DNA of 64,000 nucleotides from Diploscapter coronatus (Eukaryota > Nematoda > Chromadorea > Rhabditida > Rhabditidae). Positions 1 to 12,518 of this stretch are shown here, one piece after another (the stretch's first letter is position 1; each line of letters opens with the position of its first letter). The position numbers and the translations under genes are program-made. The notes beneath the pieces are model-generated. The model saw only the letters and a list, made by a program, of their open reading frames with translations, was not told where the DNA came from and did not search any database. The DNA lies in contig OZ038423.1 of the NCBI GenBank assembly GCA_964036155.1, positions 11,051,249 through 11,115,248 on the forward strand, read 5' to 3'.

Positions 1-932
1 GAGAAAAACAGAATAAAATAAAGCTTGATTATAAGAATCTCAGCTTTCATATAGAAATTTTATTCAATAAAATGTGAAATAATTTAATTTCAATAAACAT
101 GATACAGGCAACTCTCGAAGACATCCAAAAGTGATTAGAGATAATTGTAACTGAAATGAATATTCTTTTAACTATTTTATTTCAAAACAGACCTAGGGAG
201 AATTTTTACCGACGAAAATAAACTATAGGAGGTAAGTCTCGCACGAGCGAATTCATAGTTATGATATCAGATTTCATTATGCAAGTTTGTATAAACTACA
301 AGCTAGAGTGAAAATTTGTCAAGAAAATATCCCGAGGGTAGGTCGCAAGGACTTTCTGACGATCGTCCTCCCTAGGTCTGTGTGGAATACAAAAAGCCGA
401 CTCAGTGTCAGGTTATTTTTCATGCAAAAATGCCAGTTGAAATTTGCATACATTAAGAAAATTTGGACTCATTTCAATATCCACTTCGTTTCGCAACATT
501 TGGTGGTCGTTTGCTGCGAGAACGGGACTATTTATGTTGCCATTTGTGTCACGGATTAGCAGGTGAGTCCTGTATTTCACAAAGTGGGGATCCTCAAATT
601 TAAAAATTCAAGTCTAAAGGGCCTTCTATTTCAAGATGCAGGTTCAAAGTGCTAAGTTTATTGCCAAGTTCGAAATCAAGTTTCATACAAATATACAACG
701 AAGCAAATAAGTTATCCTCCGGGGAGTTTGGGCCATTGGAATTAGGGAGGTGTACAAAAATCAAATTTTGATTTGCGCTTGCGTTTAACGCAGTATTTAT
801 CTAAATTTGCGTGTGCGTTTTGAAAATTATCTCGAAAAGTGTTTTGCATTAGTGCTAGTTAATAACGCGTTATCTTCGTACACCTTTGATTGGAATGACA
901 CGATTGCAGTTGAAGTTGAAATTTTGAGCCGA
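1..932. other. Left flank, no supported gene
   Basis: AT-rich sequence with no reading frame I can defend. A CAG followed by GTGAGT near 559-567 looks like a good plus-strand splice donor, and the stretch upstream of it (about 440-560) is open in one frame, but no acceptor or homology supports an exon. The right part (about 750-932) is probably 3' untranslated sequence of the minus-strand coiled-coil gene. Confidence 0.5.
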
Positions 933-1855
933 TTACTTGGCGTTCAGTTTGGTGGGACGTTTTCCCTGTTTCTGAAGATCAACGAGCTTGTCGCCGACGC
1001 TTTTTTCGAGGCGCTTGAATTCCGACCTTCTGTCCGCGAGTGTTGCCTGTTTTTCCTAAAATTATCTTTATTTTTTTTTGGAAATTTCAAACTTACTGTA
1101 GTTTTTCAAGGAAATAGTTTTTGAAACTTTTTCCTCGTAAAATTCGACTTTTTTGATACTGATTTTATGTAGATCTTTCTTATTGAAGGAAAACTTTTCA
1201 AAAATAGGCAAATTTTTCAAAATTCGCACCTCCCTTTCCGTCTCGAGTCGAGCGATGTGCCTGCGTAGTTCCTCTTCGTGGTGCTCCCACTCGACTTGCG
1301 CGTGGGCCTTCAGCTGCATCATCGGCTGAAAAGGGGTGGATTTGATAAATTAAAAAAGGGTGCAATTTTCAAATTTTCTATCAAATATACCAGATTTTTG
1401 GTAAACTTTATTTTTTTCTTAAAAGAATGGGTGACTTTTCAAACATCTGAACTGTCTCACATCGGTCACCCGGAATCCCACGACGTCGCCGCGCGCCTGC
1501 GCCTTTTCCTCGAGCGTCTTGAGTTCCTCGACTTTTTCGGCGACCTAAAATCTTTATCTTTTCGAATCTTTATCTCTTAAAAATTGTTTGATTTCTTTTC
1601 CAAAATGTCAATTTACCTGCGACTCGACGAAAATCTCGTTAATCTTGCGCTTCGCGATCGTCTCGTATTCGGAGGCCATTTCAGTGGCGTCGCTCTGAAG
1701 AGAAAGGGCGTTATTTTCAACTTTTTAAAGTCGTATCTTCTACTTACAATGCCCATCTCCTTCAACCTGACGGCCATCGTGGCGGCCAATTTAGTGACGG
1801 AGTTGAGCGCGAACGCCTTGCAGTCCTCCACCGATTTCACGCTCTCAACCGACAT
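933..1855 (-). CDS. Small coiled-coil protein, 162 aa
   Basis: Five exons on the minus strand, all joined in phase 0: 1855-1748, 1694-1617, 1544-1461, 1325-1230 and 1055-933. The model runs from ATG to TAA without a break. The product is almost wholly helical and charged. A central and C-terminal segment (about residues 63-150) is rich in E, K, R and Q with heptad-like spacing and should form a coiled coil. No signal peptide or membrane segment is visible. The start is chosen because TTTCCAG ends five bases before the ATG, which fits a trans-splice acceptor. The gene is divergent from COPA with about 590 bp between the two starts. I do not recognise the family. Size and coiled-coil layout would allow a BLOC/BORC-type or IFT20-like small subunit, but similarity is too weak to assign one. 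Confidence 0.8.
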
Positions 1856-2445
1856 CTCTTCTGGAAACTCGAAGAAATTAGCGTTTTAAAAGGAGTTGAA
1901 ATTAGCATATTTTAAAAGACGTTAAAGTTAAAAGCGCTAAAAATGCGTTTGAAAATTGGAAAAAGCTAGAGCAGCGTTTTGAAGAAAATCAATCATTTTC
2001 AAGGGATTTTCTAGGTTTCCAAAATTAGTGATTTTTAAATCGCTAGAAATTATAATATTTTTTTAAAGAAAAAATGGGAAGAATAAAAATTGAACATGAA
2101 TTTGGCGCGTTTGAACCGGAAAGTGGGAAACGTGCTCGATTCGAAGTGCTCGACCTGGATTTACACTTGCCAACACACTGCTTCTTCGCATTTTCGCTCA
2201 CACGTCGACAAAAATTTCGATTTTTTGTTATTTTTCACCAACTCTTCGTTGATTTCTTCGACTTTTTGGAGCGTTGACCCTTTTTTGCGACCACTGATTT
2301 GGAAAATTCATCAGTTTTTCATATTTTTCAGCAATAGTTTTACTTGGAAACTTCCAAAGTTGTGGTTGAAAAGATAGGTGAACTTTCCAAAAACTTGATT
2401 TTCGTAAATTTATCGTGGATTTCTAGACATCGCAGGCAATCAACG
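1856..2445. promoter_or_regulatory. Divergent intergenic region, likely shared promoter
   Basis: About 590 bp between the ATG of the minus-strand coiled-coil gene and the ATG of COPA. It contains a relatively GC-rich block at about 2100-2215 that is open in several frames without a start or splice context I trust, so I read it as promoter sequence. TTTCTAG at 2420-2425 and GCAG at 2432-2435 are candidate trans-splice acceptors for COPA. Confidence 0.45.
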
Positions 2446-5400
2446 ATGTCTCTTCTTGTCAAGTTCGAGACCAAGAGTGCTAGAGTCAAAGGTAAATCTT
2501 CAAGAAATGATTATCGATCGACCTAAATCGCTGGCTTTGAGAGATAGTTGTTCTTGTCGAATTTTGTTACCATTGTAAATCTAGTCATTTTAGAAAATTC
2601 TAAAGTGAATTTAAAATTTAAAAAAATAGCGAAAGTGTTCAGAATGGAAAATTTACTATCCTTCACCTGTCACTTTTTTGAAATTATCTCCTCATTCTCT
2701 CGATTTGGATTATTTCAAATTTTCAGGAATTTCATTCCATCCGACACGTCCCTGGGTACTGGCCTCTCTCCACAGCGGAGTCATTCAGGTATCAATATAC
2801 GCATTTTCCGAAATTTGTTTTAAAATAGTAACCCATTATTCAAAGTTCCCCTTTCCAGCTATGGGACTACCGAATGTGTGTGCTAATCGACAAGTTCGAC
2901 GAGCACGATGGGCCGGTGCGTGGCATCTGTTTCCATCAGGAACAGCCCATTTTCGTGTCTGGAGGCGATGACTACAAAATCAAGGTACTTGATTGGAAAA
3001 TAAAACGTTTTCTTTAATTTTCACATTTCTATCTTTCGAAGAATGTCAAATTTCTATTTTTGAGGTGAACTATTGACGTTTTTTTTACAAAGTAAGAAAG
3101 ATTACTGTAATGAGATGTGTCATGTTTATAGGTGTGGAACTACAAGCAGCGTCGTTGCATCTTCACTCTGCTCGGCCACCTGGACTACATCCGATCAACG
3201 TTCTTCCACAACAAGTATCCCTGGATCATCTCTGCTTCTGACGATCAGACCGTTCGCATCTGGAATTGGCAGTCCAGGAATTCGATCGCGATTCTCACCG
3301 GTATATTATTACTTTAAAGATTCGGAAATTGTTTAAATTTTATCTCTATGAGGTTGTCTATTTTTCCTGAAAATATTTGATTTTCTTCTGTAGAAGAGTA
3401 AAAAACATCTTGAAATGTATTTAAAAACTGAATATGAATTTGCAGGCCACAACCACTACGTGATGTGCGCACAGTTTCACCCGACGGAGGATCTCGTCGC
3501 TTCCGCTTCTCTCGATCAGACGGTCCGCATCTGGGACATCTCGGGGTTGAGGAAGAGGCAGATGCCTGGTGGGGGATCGATGCCGCGCGCCGGCGCCCAG
3601 CAGACCGAACTTTTCGGACAGCCAGATGCTGTGGTGAAGCACGTGCTAGAGGGACATGATAGAGGTTTTTTTCGTTGTTGGAACAAGTAGAGAATGGTTT
3701 TACAGGAGTCAACTGGGTCTCCTGGCATCCGACCATGCCGGTCCTGGTGTCCGGCTCTGATGACAGACAAGTCAAACTGTGGCGCTACAACGAGACCAAG
3801 GCCTGGGAGGTATGTTTCATCCTGTCTAGGGAGGATCTGAGAAGCTGGTCTCATGAGAAATTTGATCATTTTCATTCGCTCAGTCCCGTTTCTATTTTTA
3901 TATTTACCAATAATACTACGTGTGTCTTGTTTGTTAAAGAGTTGAATTGAGGTGGACAGCTGTCGCGGTCACTACAACAACGTCTCCTCGGTGCTCTTCC
4001 ACCCGAACGCGGAGCTGATTCTGTCGAACTCCGAGGACAAGTCCATCCGCGTCTGGGACATGCAGAAGCGCACCAGCTTGCATGTTTTTAGGTAGGAAAA
4101 TTTAGAAACCGGCGACAAACTTGACATTTTGGTTTTGGGTATCTTCTTTGCAATAATTTTTGGCATAATTCGCCTCAAGAGGCTAGAGAGAGTTGGAATC
4201 GAGAGAGGAATGAGAAACGAGGAAAGTGGTGGAACCTAGGGACATATTTGGGTGAAAACAGTATTAGATTCCAGAAAACGATCATTTACCTTTAGAAAAG
4301 ATTATCTCTCGAATTTTCTGTAGAAATAGTCTCGAGATACGATTATTCTAGTATCCGGAATTTTCAACAGACAATTTCAGAAATTAGCTCTGAGAGTTTT
4401 GTATTTCGTGACAGTAAAAGAGGGTCCTTAAAATGATAATTTCCAGACACGACAACGAGCGTTTCTGGGTGCTGGCGTCTCACCCGAGCCTGAACATGTT
4501 CGCTGCTGGCCACGACAACGGAATGGTGGTCTTCAAAATCCAGAGGGAGCGACCCGCCTACTGCGTCTCTGAAAATCTCTGTCTCTACGTCAAGGAGAAA
4601 CAACTCAGAAGGCTGGATATCACCACGAAGTCTGTTACTTCAACATTTCAAGCTTTTATAATTCAGAAGACTAAATTAAACTTTCTTGAAACATAGTTTT
4701 TCATTGAAAGAAGGATCTTATTCGATATCCTTCTCATGTCATACTGAAGAAAAATGTTAGATATGAACAAACTTGGGGAAAATGATTTTATCAAGAAGAA
4801 TGGAAATTTTGTTTTCAGCAAAGACGTCGCAGTGTGCCGTCTGCGCAGTGCCGCCGCCTTCATGCAGCCCTACTACGCATTGGCCTTCAACCCCGCGGAG
4901 AATGCCTTCCTCTTGACAAGCAGGTCACACAACAAGGAAATGTGCTCTTTCGATCTTTACAAGGTTCATTTTGGTCCTATCTTTCAAATTTATTTTTTAC
5001 TCGTTTTTTCAATTGCTGAAATCTAAATCCTCAATGAAAAAGAACAACTTACTTTGAAAAATGCATTTTTCTACGATTTTGAAAATTTTGAAGTTTAGAA
5101 TTTTTCGAGGACTTCTGAAAAATAAATAGAAATAAGAAAAATTTAGCTGAACAAAGACCAGGACCCGAACGGCGACACGCAGGCGACGCGCTCCGCGGGA
5201 ATTGCTGCTGTCTGGGTGGCCAGAAATCGATTTGCTCTGTTGGACAAAAATCAGCAGGTTTGATTTTTTATTTTTATCATTTTCTCCCAAATATTCTTCC
5301 ATAGAAGCCAATAATAAGAATTTTCATATATATATTTTTTTTAGTAAAACTTAAAAATTAAGATAAAATATTCGAAAACAATCTTTCCAGATCTCCCTTC

Positions 5401-8400
5401 GCGACCTCTCGAACAAGGAAGTGAGAAAGATCGATTCAGTGGCGGGACCTGTGGACGATCTGTTCTACGCGGGCACAGGCCTTCTGCTTCTGAGAAACGA
5501 TGAGGGACTCCAGCTGTTCGACGTCCAGCAGAAGAGGGTCATGGCCAGCGTCAAGGCTTCTAAGGTATTTTTTAAAATTATTTTTAAAGAATTTTTTGAA
5601 AAAATTTATTAAGATTATTCTATTGGGAAAGACTTACAAGATAATTGTTCTTGTCGAAATTTTCAATAAGTTGGAAGAAATAAAATTCAAAATTTGCAGG
5701 TCCGCTACGTGGTCTGGTCCCGCTCGATGGAGTACGCTGCGCTGATTTCGAAACACACCCTGACTCTCGTGAACAGAAAGCTGGAGATTCTCTTCCAGCA
5801 GCAGGAATCGACGATCGTGAAGAGCGGCGCCTGGGACGAGGACGGCATCTTCCTCTACACCACCAGCAATCATATCAAGTTGGCTTGTTTTAACTTTAGT
5901 TCCAGAAGTGTTTCAAATTTCATGTTTCATAGAAAATCGTATCCAAATTAATTCATGTTCTTTTATCGAGAAAATTAGAAATTTTACGATTTTCTGAGTG
6001 TTGAGCCTTAAAATTAGACCCTTTCATTGGTCTTTTCCAGTTGTAAGGGTGGGAAATTTTGAAATTGAATATATCGAATATCTTGAGATACGCTCTGATC
6101 GCGGGTGACTGCGGCATTGTGCGCACCCTGGACCTGCCCCTCTACATTCTGGCGATTCGCGGATCCACCCTCTATTGCCTGAACCGAGAAGCGGCGCCTG
6201 TCGAGGTCCCCATCGACCCAACCGAGTACAAGTTCAAACTCGCGCTCATCAACAGGAAAATCGAGGACGTTCTTCAGATGGTCAAGGGTTAATTTTTATT
6301 TATTTATTTAAAAATTTGTTTAAATTTATGTTTCAGACAGAAAATGGGTAACTTTACCTATTACCTATTAAATTGTAAATTAGATGGCCAAGGAAAACTT
6401 GTTTGCTTTATTTTTTTAGGAAAATTTTCATTTTTTGTAGATTATTATGATTCATGAAATTTGAAAAAAATTTAGGAGCCAACCTGGTGGGTCAATCCAT
6501 CATCGGCTACCTGGAAAAGAAGGGCTATCCCGAAATCGCCCTGCATTTCGTCAAGGTAAAAATCTAGTTTTTTTAATCTGCATTCCAAATTTTAGGACGA
6601 AAAGACGCGTTTCGGCCTGGCTTTGGAGTGCGGAAACTTGGAAGTGGCTTTGGAAGCGGCAAAAGTCGTCGACGAAAAACCCGTCTGGGAGGCACTCGGA
6701 GAGGCGGCGTTGATTCAGGTAAATAGAAGTTTTCAAAAGCGATATCAATATGAAGGCTCATAGAAAAAGACCGGGTTTTCTAAGAAATAGTATGAGAAAG
6801 CAAGAGAAGAAAAGAAAAAAGCCGGTGTCTTTTTCTAACTGGTGTCCCGGTGTCTTTTTCTACGAGCCAATATGAATGAAATTTTCTGAATTGGCTACAA
6901 ATCCAAACTCAAGCTAAACTTCGAGATTTTTGCTTTAGGGCAACCACCAAATCGTCGAAATGGCCTATCAGCGCACTAAGAATTTCGAGAAATTGTCGTT
7001 CCTCTACTTCACCACTGGAAATACGGAAAAATTGTCGAAAATGATGAAAATCGCCCAGATGAGAAACGACGCGGACGGTCACTATCAGACTGCACTCATG
7101 CTAGGAGACATGGAAGAGAGAATCAAGGGTATTCTCATGCTTCTGAAAATTTTACGTCATACAAACATTCTAAAAATTGCAAATCTCAATTTTTATGAGA
7201 TAAAAATAAATTTCAAAGTTGTATCCTTTAGAAACTTTTCTTAAATTCAGTGTTGAAAAACGTGGGTCAACTTTCGCTGGCCTACCTGACCGCGGCGACG
7301 CACGGCTACAAGGACGAGGCGGCGAATTTGAAGGCCGAATTGGAGGCCAAAAACCAGCCTCTGCCTCCCGTCGACCCCAACGCAAAGCTGCTCATACCTA
7401 TGCTGCCCGTTTGCAAGGTTTTTAATTTTTCGTGTTATGTAGGCATGCAAATTGACAATTATCGTTCTTGTTTGAGATATCCTTGAAACGTAACTGAAGA
7501 AAAAATCAAGAAAATGATCATTTTGAAAATCCATGAAACTAGACGCTTTTCCAGTTGAAAAATATTTTTTTAACTAAAGAAACTAATTTTCCAGTTGGAA
7601 GAAAACTGGCCCCAGTTAGCGACGGCGAGAGGACCGTTCGACGCGCATCTGCTGGGAATTCGCTCTGCGACAAGTGGCAAGGAGGCCGGCCAAACGGCTC
7701 ATAAGAAACCCGCCGCGTCCGCGTTCGCTGCTGCTGACGACGCTGACATCGACGTGGATGAGGGCGCCTGGGGCAACGATGGAGACTATCTTATCGACGA
7801 GGGTGGAGAGTTGGAGGTATTTTTTAATTTACTTTTCACATTTACACCCAAGTTGAATTTTTTTACAAGCAGTAGTGGCCGAGAGTTTGGGACATTTATG
7901 ATTTTGAATACAACTTGGTAAGCCCAATTACACAATGGACCAATTTGAACGAAATGTTGCAAACATATTCTTTCCGCTAAATTTTAAATTCCTGCTGAGT
8001 TTCATTTAAATTGGCTCACAGAACTGGGCCTACCAGACTACATTCAGAGTCATAAATGTTCTAAACCTTGACCGTCAGTATATTTCTATAAACTATTTGA
8101 ACATGTAAAAATGCATTTTTGATTTGTTCAAATTACGTCCTTTAATTTGAATATTTTTAAATTTAGATAGTGCGATATTGTAATTTTTTTAATCTTCAAC
8201 ACTTTTCAAACCTATATTTTTATCTGCAGATCGACGAAGATGACAAGATTGGCGGTGATGAGGAAGGCGGTTGGGACGTCGAGGAGAATTTAGACATTCC
8301 GGATGTGCCTGATGAGGCTGCTGGATCGGAGGGTAAAATCGTCATATTTCTTAAAATTGAATTTATATTCACGGCCTTACAAGCCTTATCCTTTGGGAAC

Positions 8401-10389
8401 GTCCTGCATTTACCTTAGCTGTGCACAGAGAAGCAGAAAACTGTCTTTATCCCTCGTTTTCCTGCGCTATTTCTTACTTTCCTCACTAATTTCACAGGAT
8501 AAGGCTTTTGTAAGGCCTTGTATTTAGATTTTCTGAAACGAGTCTAAAAATTAATTCCTTAGCGATTTTCACCAAGTTTGGAGCAAGTTTTCTATCGAAT
8601 TTCTATAGATTTGAAAAAAGACATCTTTCAAATTTCAAAATTCCAGACGATGTAGTACCTAATCGTGGTCCGGTGCTCTCATCGCACTGGCCGGCCGCGT
8701 CGCGTCTCGTCGCGGACCACGTTACTGCTGGAAGTTATGAGTCTGCCGCGAGACTGCTCTACGATCAGCTGGGCGTCATCAACGTCATCCCCTTTAGACA
8801 GCTCTTCTTGACTCTTTATGCGAGGTAAAACTTTACCTTATTGATTTGTTTCTTCGATTTTGATTGATTTTGAAACTTTTTTTTTTTCAGATCACGGACC
8901 TCGTTCGAGGCATTCCCAAGCGGTGGGGCGCTATTCGGCTACCCACTGAGAAATTGGCAGGAGGCGGCTGGAAAGTAAGCGATTTAAAGAACATAATTGT
9001 TTAGATTTATCTTTTTCAAACATTTGTTATTCATTATTCTTAGGAACGGTCTGCCCTCGGTTGCGGTGCGTCTCTCGGATTTGGCTAGACGTTTGCAGCA
9101 GTGTTATCAGGTAAAAATTCTAAAAATTGAAATTAACAGACATTTTTAGCTTATGTTGTTTGTATAAACTAAAAATTTTCAGTTAACCACCGCCGGAAAA
9201 TTCGCCGATGTGGTCGTCAATCTAAGACGAATCTTGCTGTCCGTGCCTCTACTCGTGGTCAACTCGAAGCAAGAAGTTGCTGAAGCCGAGCAGTTGATTG
9301 TCATCTGCAGAGAATACCTGGCCGGGCTGCTTCTGGAATCTGCTAGAAAGGTAATTTTTGAAGGAAAAGTTACAAAAAAATTCGGATGCGTGTAGTTTTT
9401 TTACACTAAACTGCATTTTCCCACTTAAAAAGTAGAATAATTGACAAAGTTGAATAAATCTACACTCACTTATAGTTTCGAAATGAAAATGGTCTAGAGA
9501 AAATGTTACAAATTTCCAGGAACTCCCCAAATCGTCCCCGGCCGATCTGAAGCGCAACGCCGAGCTCTCTGCATACTTCACGCACTTCGACTTGCAGGTA
9601 AAATGTTGAAGGAATGCCACTTTCTCAAATGCTCATTCTTCCAGCCTATCCACAAGATCCTCACGCTGCGTTCAGCCGTCAACACATTCTTCAAAATGAA
9701 GCAGATGCGCACCTGTGCTAGCTTCTGCAGAAAGCTTTTGGAACTAGGTCATTTTTTAAAGTTAAAAACTACTTGATTTTATTTTATTTTTCAGGCCCCA
9801 AGCCCGAAGTCGCACAGCAGATTCGCAAGATTTTGGCGGTCGCCGAGAAGGAGAACAACGATCCACATGAAGTATTTCATTGAAAATTTATTGAAAGATT
9901 TTTTCCTTAACTCTAAATACAAGTAGCACTGTATGAGCTTCGGAAATTTCGCGTATTTAGAATATTATCAAGTATTTTGGTAGACTGCCGTACTACGTTT
10001 ATTAATTTTTCTAAGAATAGAATAGAAGAACAAATTTTAGTTGGCCTACGACGAGCACAACCCATTCGTTATGTGTTCCCGCTCGTTCCAACCCATCTAC
10101 AGAGGCAAGCCCGAGGTGAAGTGTCCCTTCTGCGGTGCATCGTATCTGCCCGAGTACAAAGGCGAATGTTGTGACGTGTGCGAAGTCGCTGAAATCGGTA
10201 ATTTTTAAATACTTTTTTTCCCTTTTTATTGTCCTAATTTAGTTTCTTCTATAGAAAAAAACCTCGTTTCTTTTGTGATATTTGACGAATTTTTAGTTTT
10301 TTTTTTTTTCAAAAAGTAGTTTATTTTTTAATTTGAATCTTCCAGGACGCGACGTCATCGGGCTGCGCATCTCCTCTCTACAGAAATAA
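2446..10389 (+). CDS. copa-1: Coatomer subunit alpha (alpha-COP)
   Basis: Twenty-eight exons, 1232 codons, about the length of vertebrate alpha-COP. It is the outer-layer subunit of the COPI coat, forming vesicles for Golgi-to-ER and intra-Golgi transport in the cytosol and on Golgi membranes. Exons 1-8 (2446-4629) encode the N-terminal WD40 propeller with repeated GHxxx...WD/WN units. Exons 9-13 carry the second propeller, and exons 14-17 the alpha-solenoid (motifs such as [17 protein letters not shown] and QGNHQIVEM). An acidic linker follows (exons 18-19, 7595-8332), then the C-terminal epsilon-COP-binding domain (exons 20-28). Similarity to alpha-COP is strong throughout. The C-terminus keeps a CPFC...CCDVC cysteine set that looks zinc-binding. 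Weak donors are used at 4630 (GTCTGT) and 3665 (GTTTTT). Introns 15, 18 and 19 each contain a small inverted-repeat element. AATAAA lies 73 bases after the stop. Confidence 0.98.
6755..6868. mobile_element. MITE with 8-bp target duplication in COPA intron 15
   Basis: A 114-bp non-coding element. Its ends are imperfect inverted repeats, GGCTCATAGAAAAAGACCGG on the left and, read inward from the right, GGCTCGTAGAAAAAGACACC. It is flanked on both sides by the identical direct repeat AATATGAA (6747-6754 and 6869-6876). The 8-bp target duplication fits hAT or Merlin transposases, and the GG terminus leans to Merlin. A second copy of the TGTCTTTTTCTA end sequence sits internally near 6825-6837. There is no coding capacity, so it would be mobilised in trans. 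Confidence 0.8.
7875..8078. mobile_element. Inverted-repeat element in COPA intron 18, flanked by TA
   Basis: About 204 bp. The left arm (from GTGGCCGAGAGTTTGGGACA) pairs with the right arm read inward (CTGACGGTCAAGGTTTAGAA), and both continue into ACATTTATGA and further similarity over about 70 bp. TA dinucleotides flank both ends (7873-7874 and 8079-8080), as expected for a Tc1/mariner-type MITE. It is non-coding and fairly diverged. Confidence 0.6.
8373..8517. mobile_element. Inverted-repeat element in COPA intron 19
   Basis: About 145 bp. The left end GGCCTTACAAGCCTTATCC matches the right end read inward, GGCCTTACAAAAGCCTTATCC, apart from two extra A. No clear target-site duplication is visible, so the superfamily is open (a GGCC terminus would allow PIF/Harbinger). 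Non-coding. Confidence 0.6.
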
Positions 10390-12518
10390 TTCATCCAACA
10401 AGATTCACACGAAGAACGGTCCGCAAATCCCGAGCAGAGCAAGACTACGGAGACGATAAATAATAAAAGCTTGCGATGAACGTGAATCGAAGATTTATTG
10501 TCAAGTCGGCTAAAGTGACCTTTTATCTTTTTTATTCTATTTTGATTTCTTATTTTATCTCTCCAAATATTGTGATAATTGTTTGAAGATTTTCGAAAAT
10601 TTTCTTGAATTTATAGTTTTTTATTTCGGAAATCTTCAACTTTGCTCTTCTATGGATTTTCCTATCCCCGAGAAATTTAGACTTTTCCAGTAACGCTTTT
10701 GATTTTATCTTTCTTGCAAAAATGATTTTATGGGGAATTTATTACTTGCGATAGGGCGTTTTATCCAGATTTTCCTAATTATTTATTTCTGTTCTTATTT
10801 ATTCTGATTTTAGAGAAAGAGTTGAAAGAACCTACAATAGAGCGGGAGTTTTGGAGGAAAGGTTTGATTTGAAACTAGAAATATGATTTTATCCGATTAT
10901 TGTGTTAACATTTTGTCAGCGTTTTTACTGATAATCAATTTTATCTTATCACAACGTTATTTATAACTTGTCGACCGTGCATAAAGTATTTTCAGAAGGC
11001 GTTTTTTCTTATCGTGAAGATCAACTTTTATCTGATAAATCCCAAGGTTCACACTTCACAGAAATCAAGATTTCGGTGAAAAATTGCCAAAACTTTATTT
11101 GCTCAAAGAAAAATGAAAACGTGACTTTTCTAATGAGAAACAGACTATAAATATCGTGACTTCAAAAGATTTTCTAAGCTTAAATAATATATTTAGTTTA
11201 GGAACTTAAAGTTTGGTCTTTTAAAGATAAATTGACATTGGAATATGAAATTTTAAAGATTTATAAAAATTAACAAAAAATTGAATTATATCGAAAATAT
11301 ATATTAAGTTAAGGTATAATTCAAAATATATAGCCTTCAAAGATATACGAAACTTCATATACGGTATCGAATTTTGTTTATCCCTCAAAGTTTGAGAAGA
11401 GTGGATATATGAAAGCCGATATTTGCATATATCATCGCTCAAAAAGCGCGAAGTTTATGCGAACGTAACGGGATATGTCAAATCTCTTTCGAATAATGGC
11501 GATAAATCGGGGTATTTGAATATGAGTCACGATTCAGAAGGATAAATTGATAGGAAATATGGCATTTATCAGAGTGACTGATAAGATTACGGTATTCTTA
11601 TTATCATCTTATAAGAAAGGAAATGATATGAACTCTCAAAGGGTTGAGGTTTTTCATCTGAAAAGAAGCCTCTCAGAGGCTCTTTCATTTCGACATTGTT
11701 TAAATAACTCTTACCTTTCTCTCTCTCTCTCTTCCTTTCTCTCCCTTTCTCGACAGTATTTGTCTTACGACTAACAAACGGTTTTTCATTTTCTTTCTCT
11801 GTCTGGCTATCTCTCATTCCCTCCACTCTCTGGCTTCCATTCATTTAACTCAAGTCCTAGTGCTTCATTTTACATCGACTTGTTAAGTATCCCTTAAACC
11901 GTTTCAATGTAATTTGTATAATTCTCCCTCCTAATGAATTAAAGATTAATGGGCACGGTCTGATTTCTTCTCTTTTATTCTATTCGCTATTTCTTCGATA
12001 TCACTTGCTATCAAAACAAACGTGATTTCTTTACTTTTCCCTTCGATTTTTGCAGATCGCCTAAAATCTACTTAAGCCGCACCTTTATTGAAGCCCAAGT
12101 TCATTTCCGGTTCACTTTATTCTAAAATGGAGGCGGAACTAAATCTTACCGGCGATAAGAATTTTTTCCCGTTGATAAGATATCAATAAAGGACCTAGAT
12201 CTAGTTTTATTTTTTTATTTCTCACTTGTGTTGCTCAAAGAGTACCGCTTTTTCGCACCTTGAAAGAGGGAGAGAAAGAAAAATAAATAGTAGTGAAAAT
12301 TAGCGAGAGAAGGAAAGGAAATAAGAGCAAGTGTCCGTTTTCTTATTCTTCTTCCGTATTCCGATTCTGTGCTTGCTTGTTTCTGCAAGGGGAACCTTTC
12401 GCTTTCCATTTCTATTTGCATTATTTCCCCTGTACATTCTTCGCATTTTTCATCTAGTTAATTACCCTGATTAAATGCTTATTTGGGGGTAGTTAGCTCG
12501 GCTTAATTAGGCAGTCAA
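10390..12518. other. Intergenic region COPA to TRAK
   Basis: About 2.1 kb, AT-rich, with no supported exon. It contains one copy of the dispersed GCTGATCTTCAC-type motif (minus orientation, 11012-11029), a pyrimidine tract at 11710-11755 and a purine tract at 12260-12330 with AAATAGTA. The last 300 bp presumably include the TRAK promoter. GCAG at 12511-12514, four bases before the TRAK ATG, is a candidate trans-splice acceptor. Confidence 0.55.
10462..10467 (+). terminator. Polyadenylation signal of COPA
   Basis: AATAAA 73 bases after the COPA stop codon, in the position expected for nematode 3' end formation. Confidence 0.6.

Noticed and set aside
287..559. 90-codon open frame near the left edge
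   Set aside because: Begins in AT-rich sequence with no splice or trans-splice context and no recognisable motif; stops just before a donor-like GTGAGT.
3314..3875. Long minus-strand open frames of 119-153 codons
   Set aside because: Antisense shadows of COPA WD40 exons 5 and 6.
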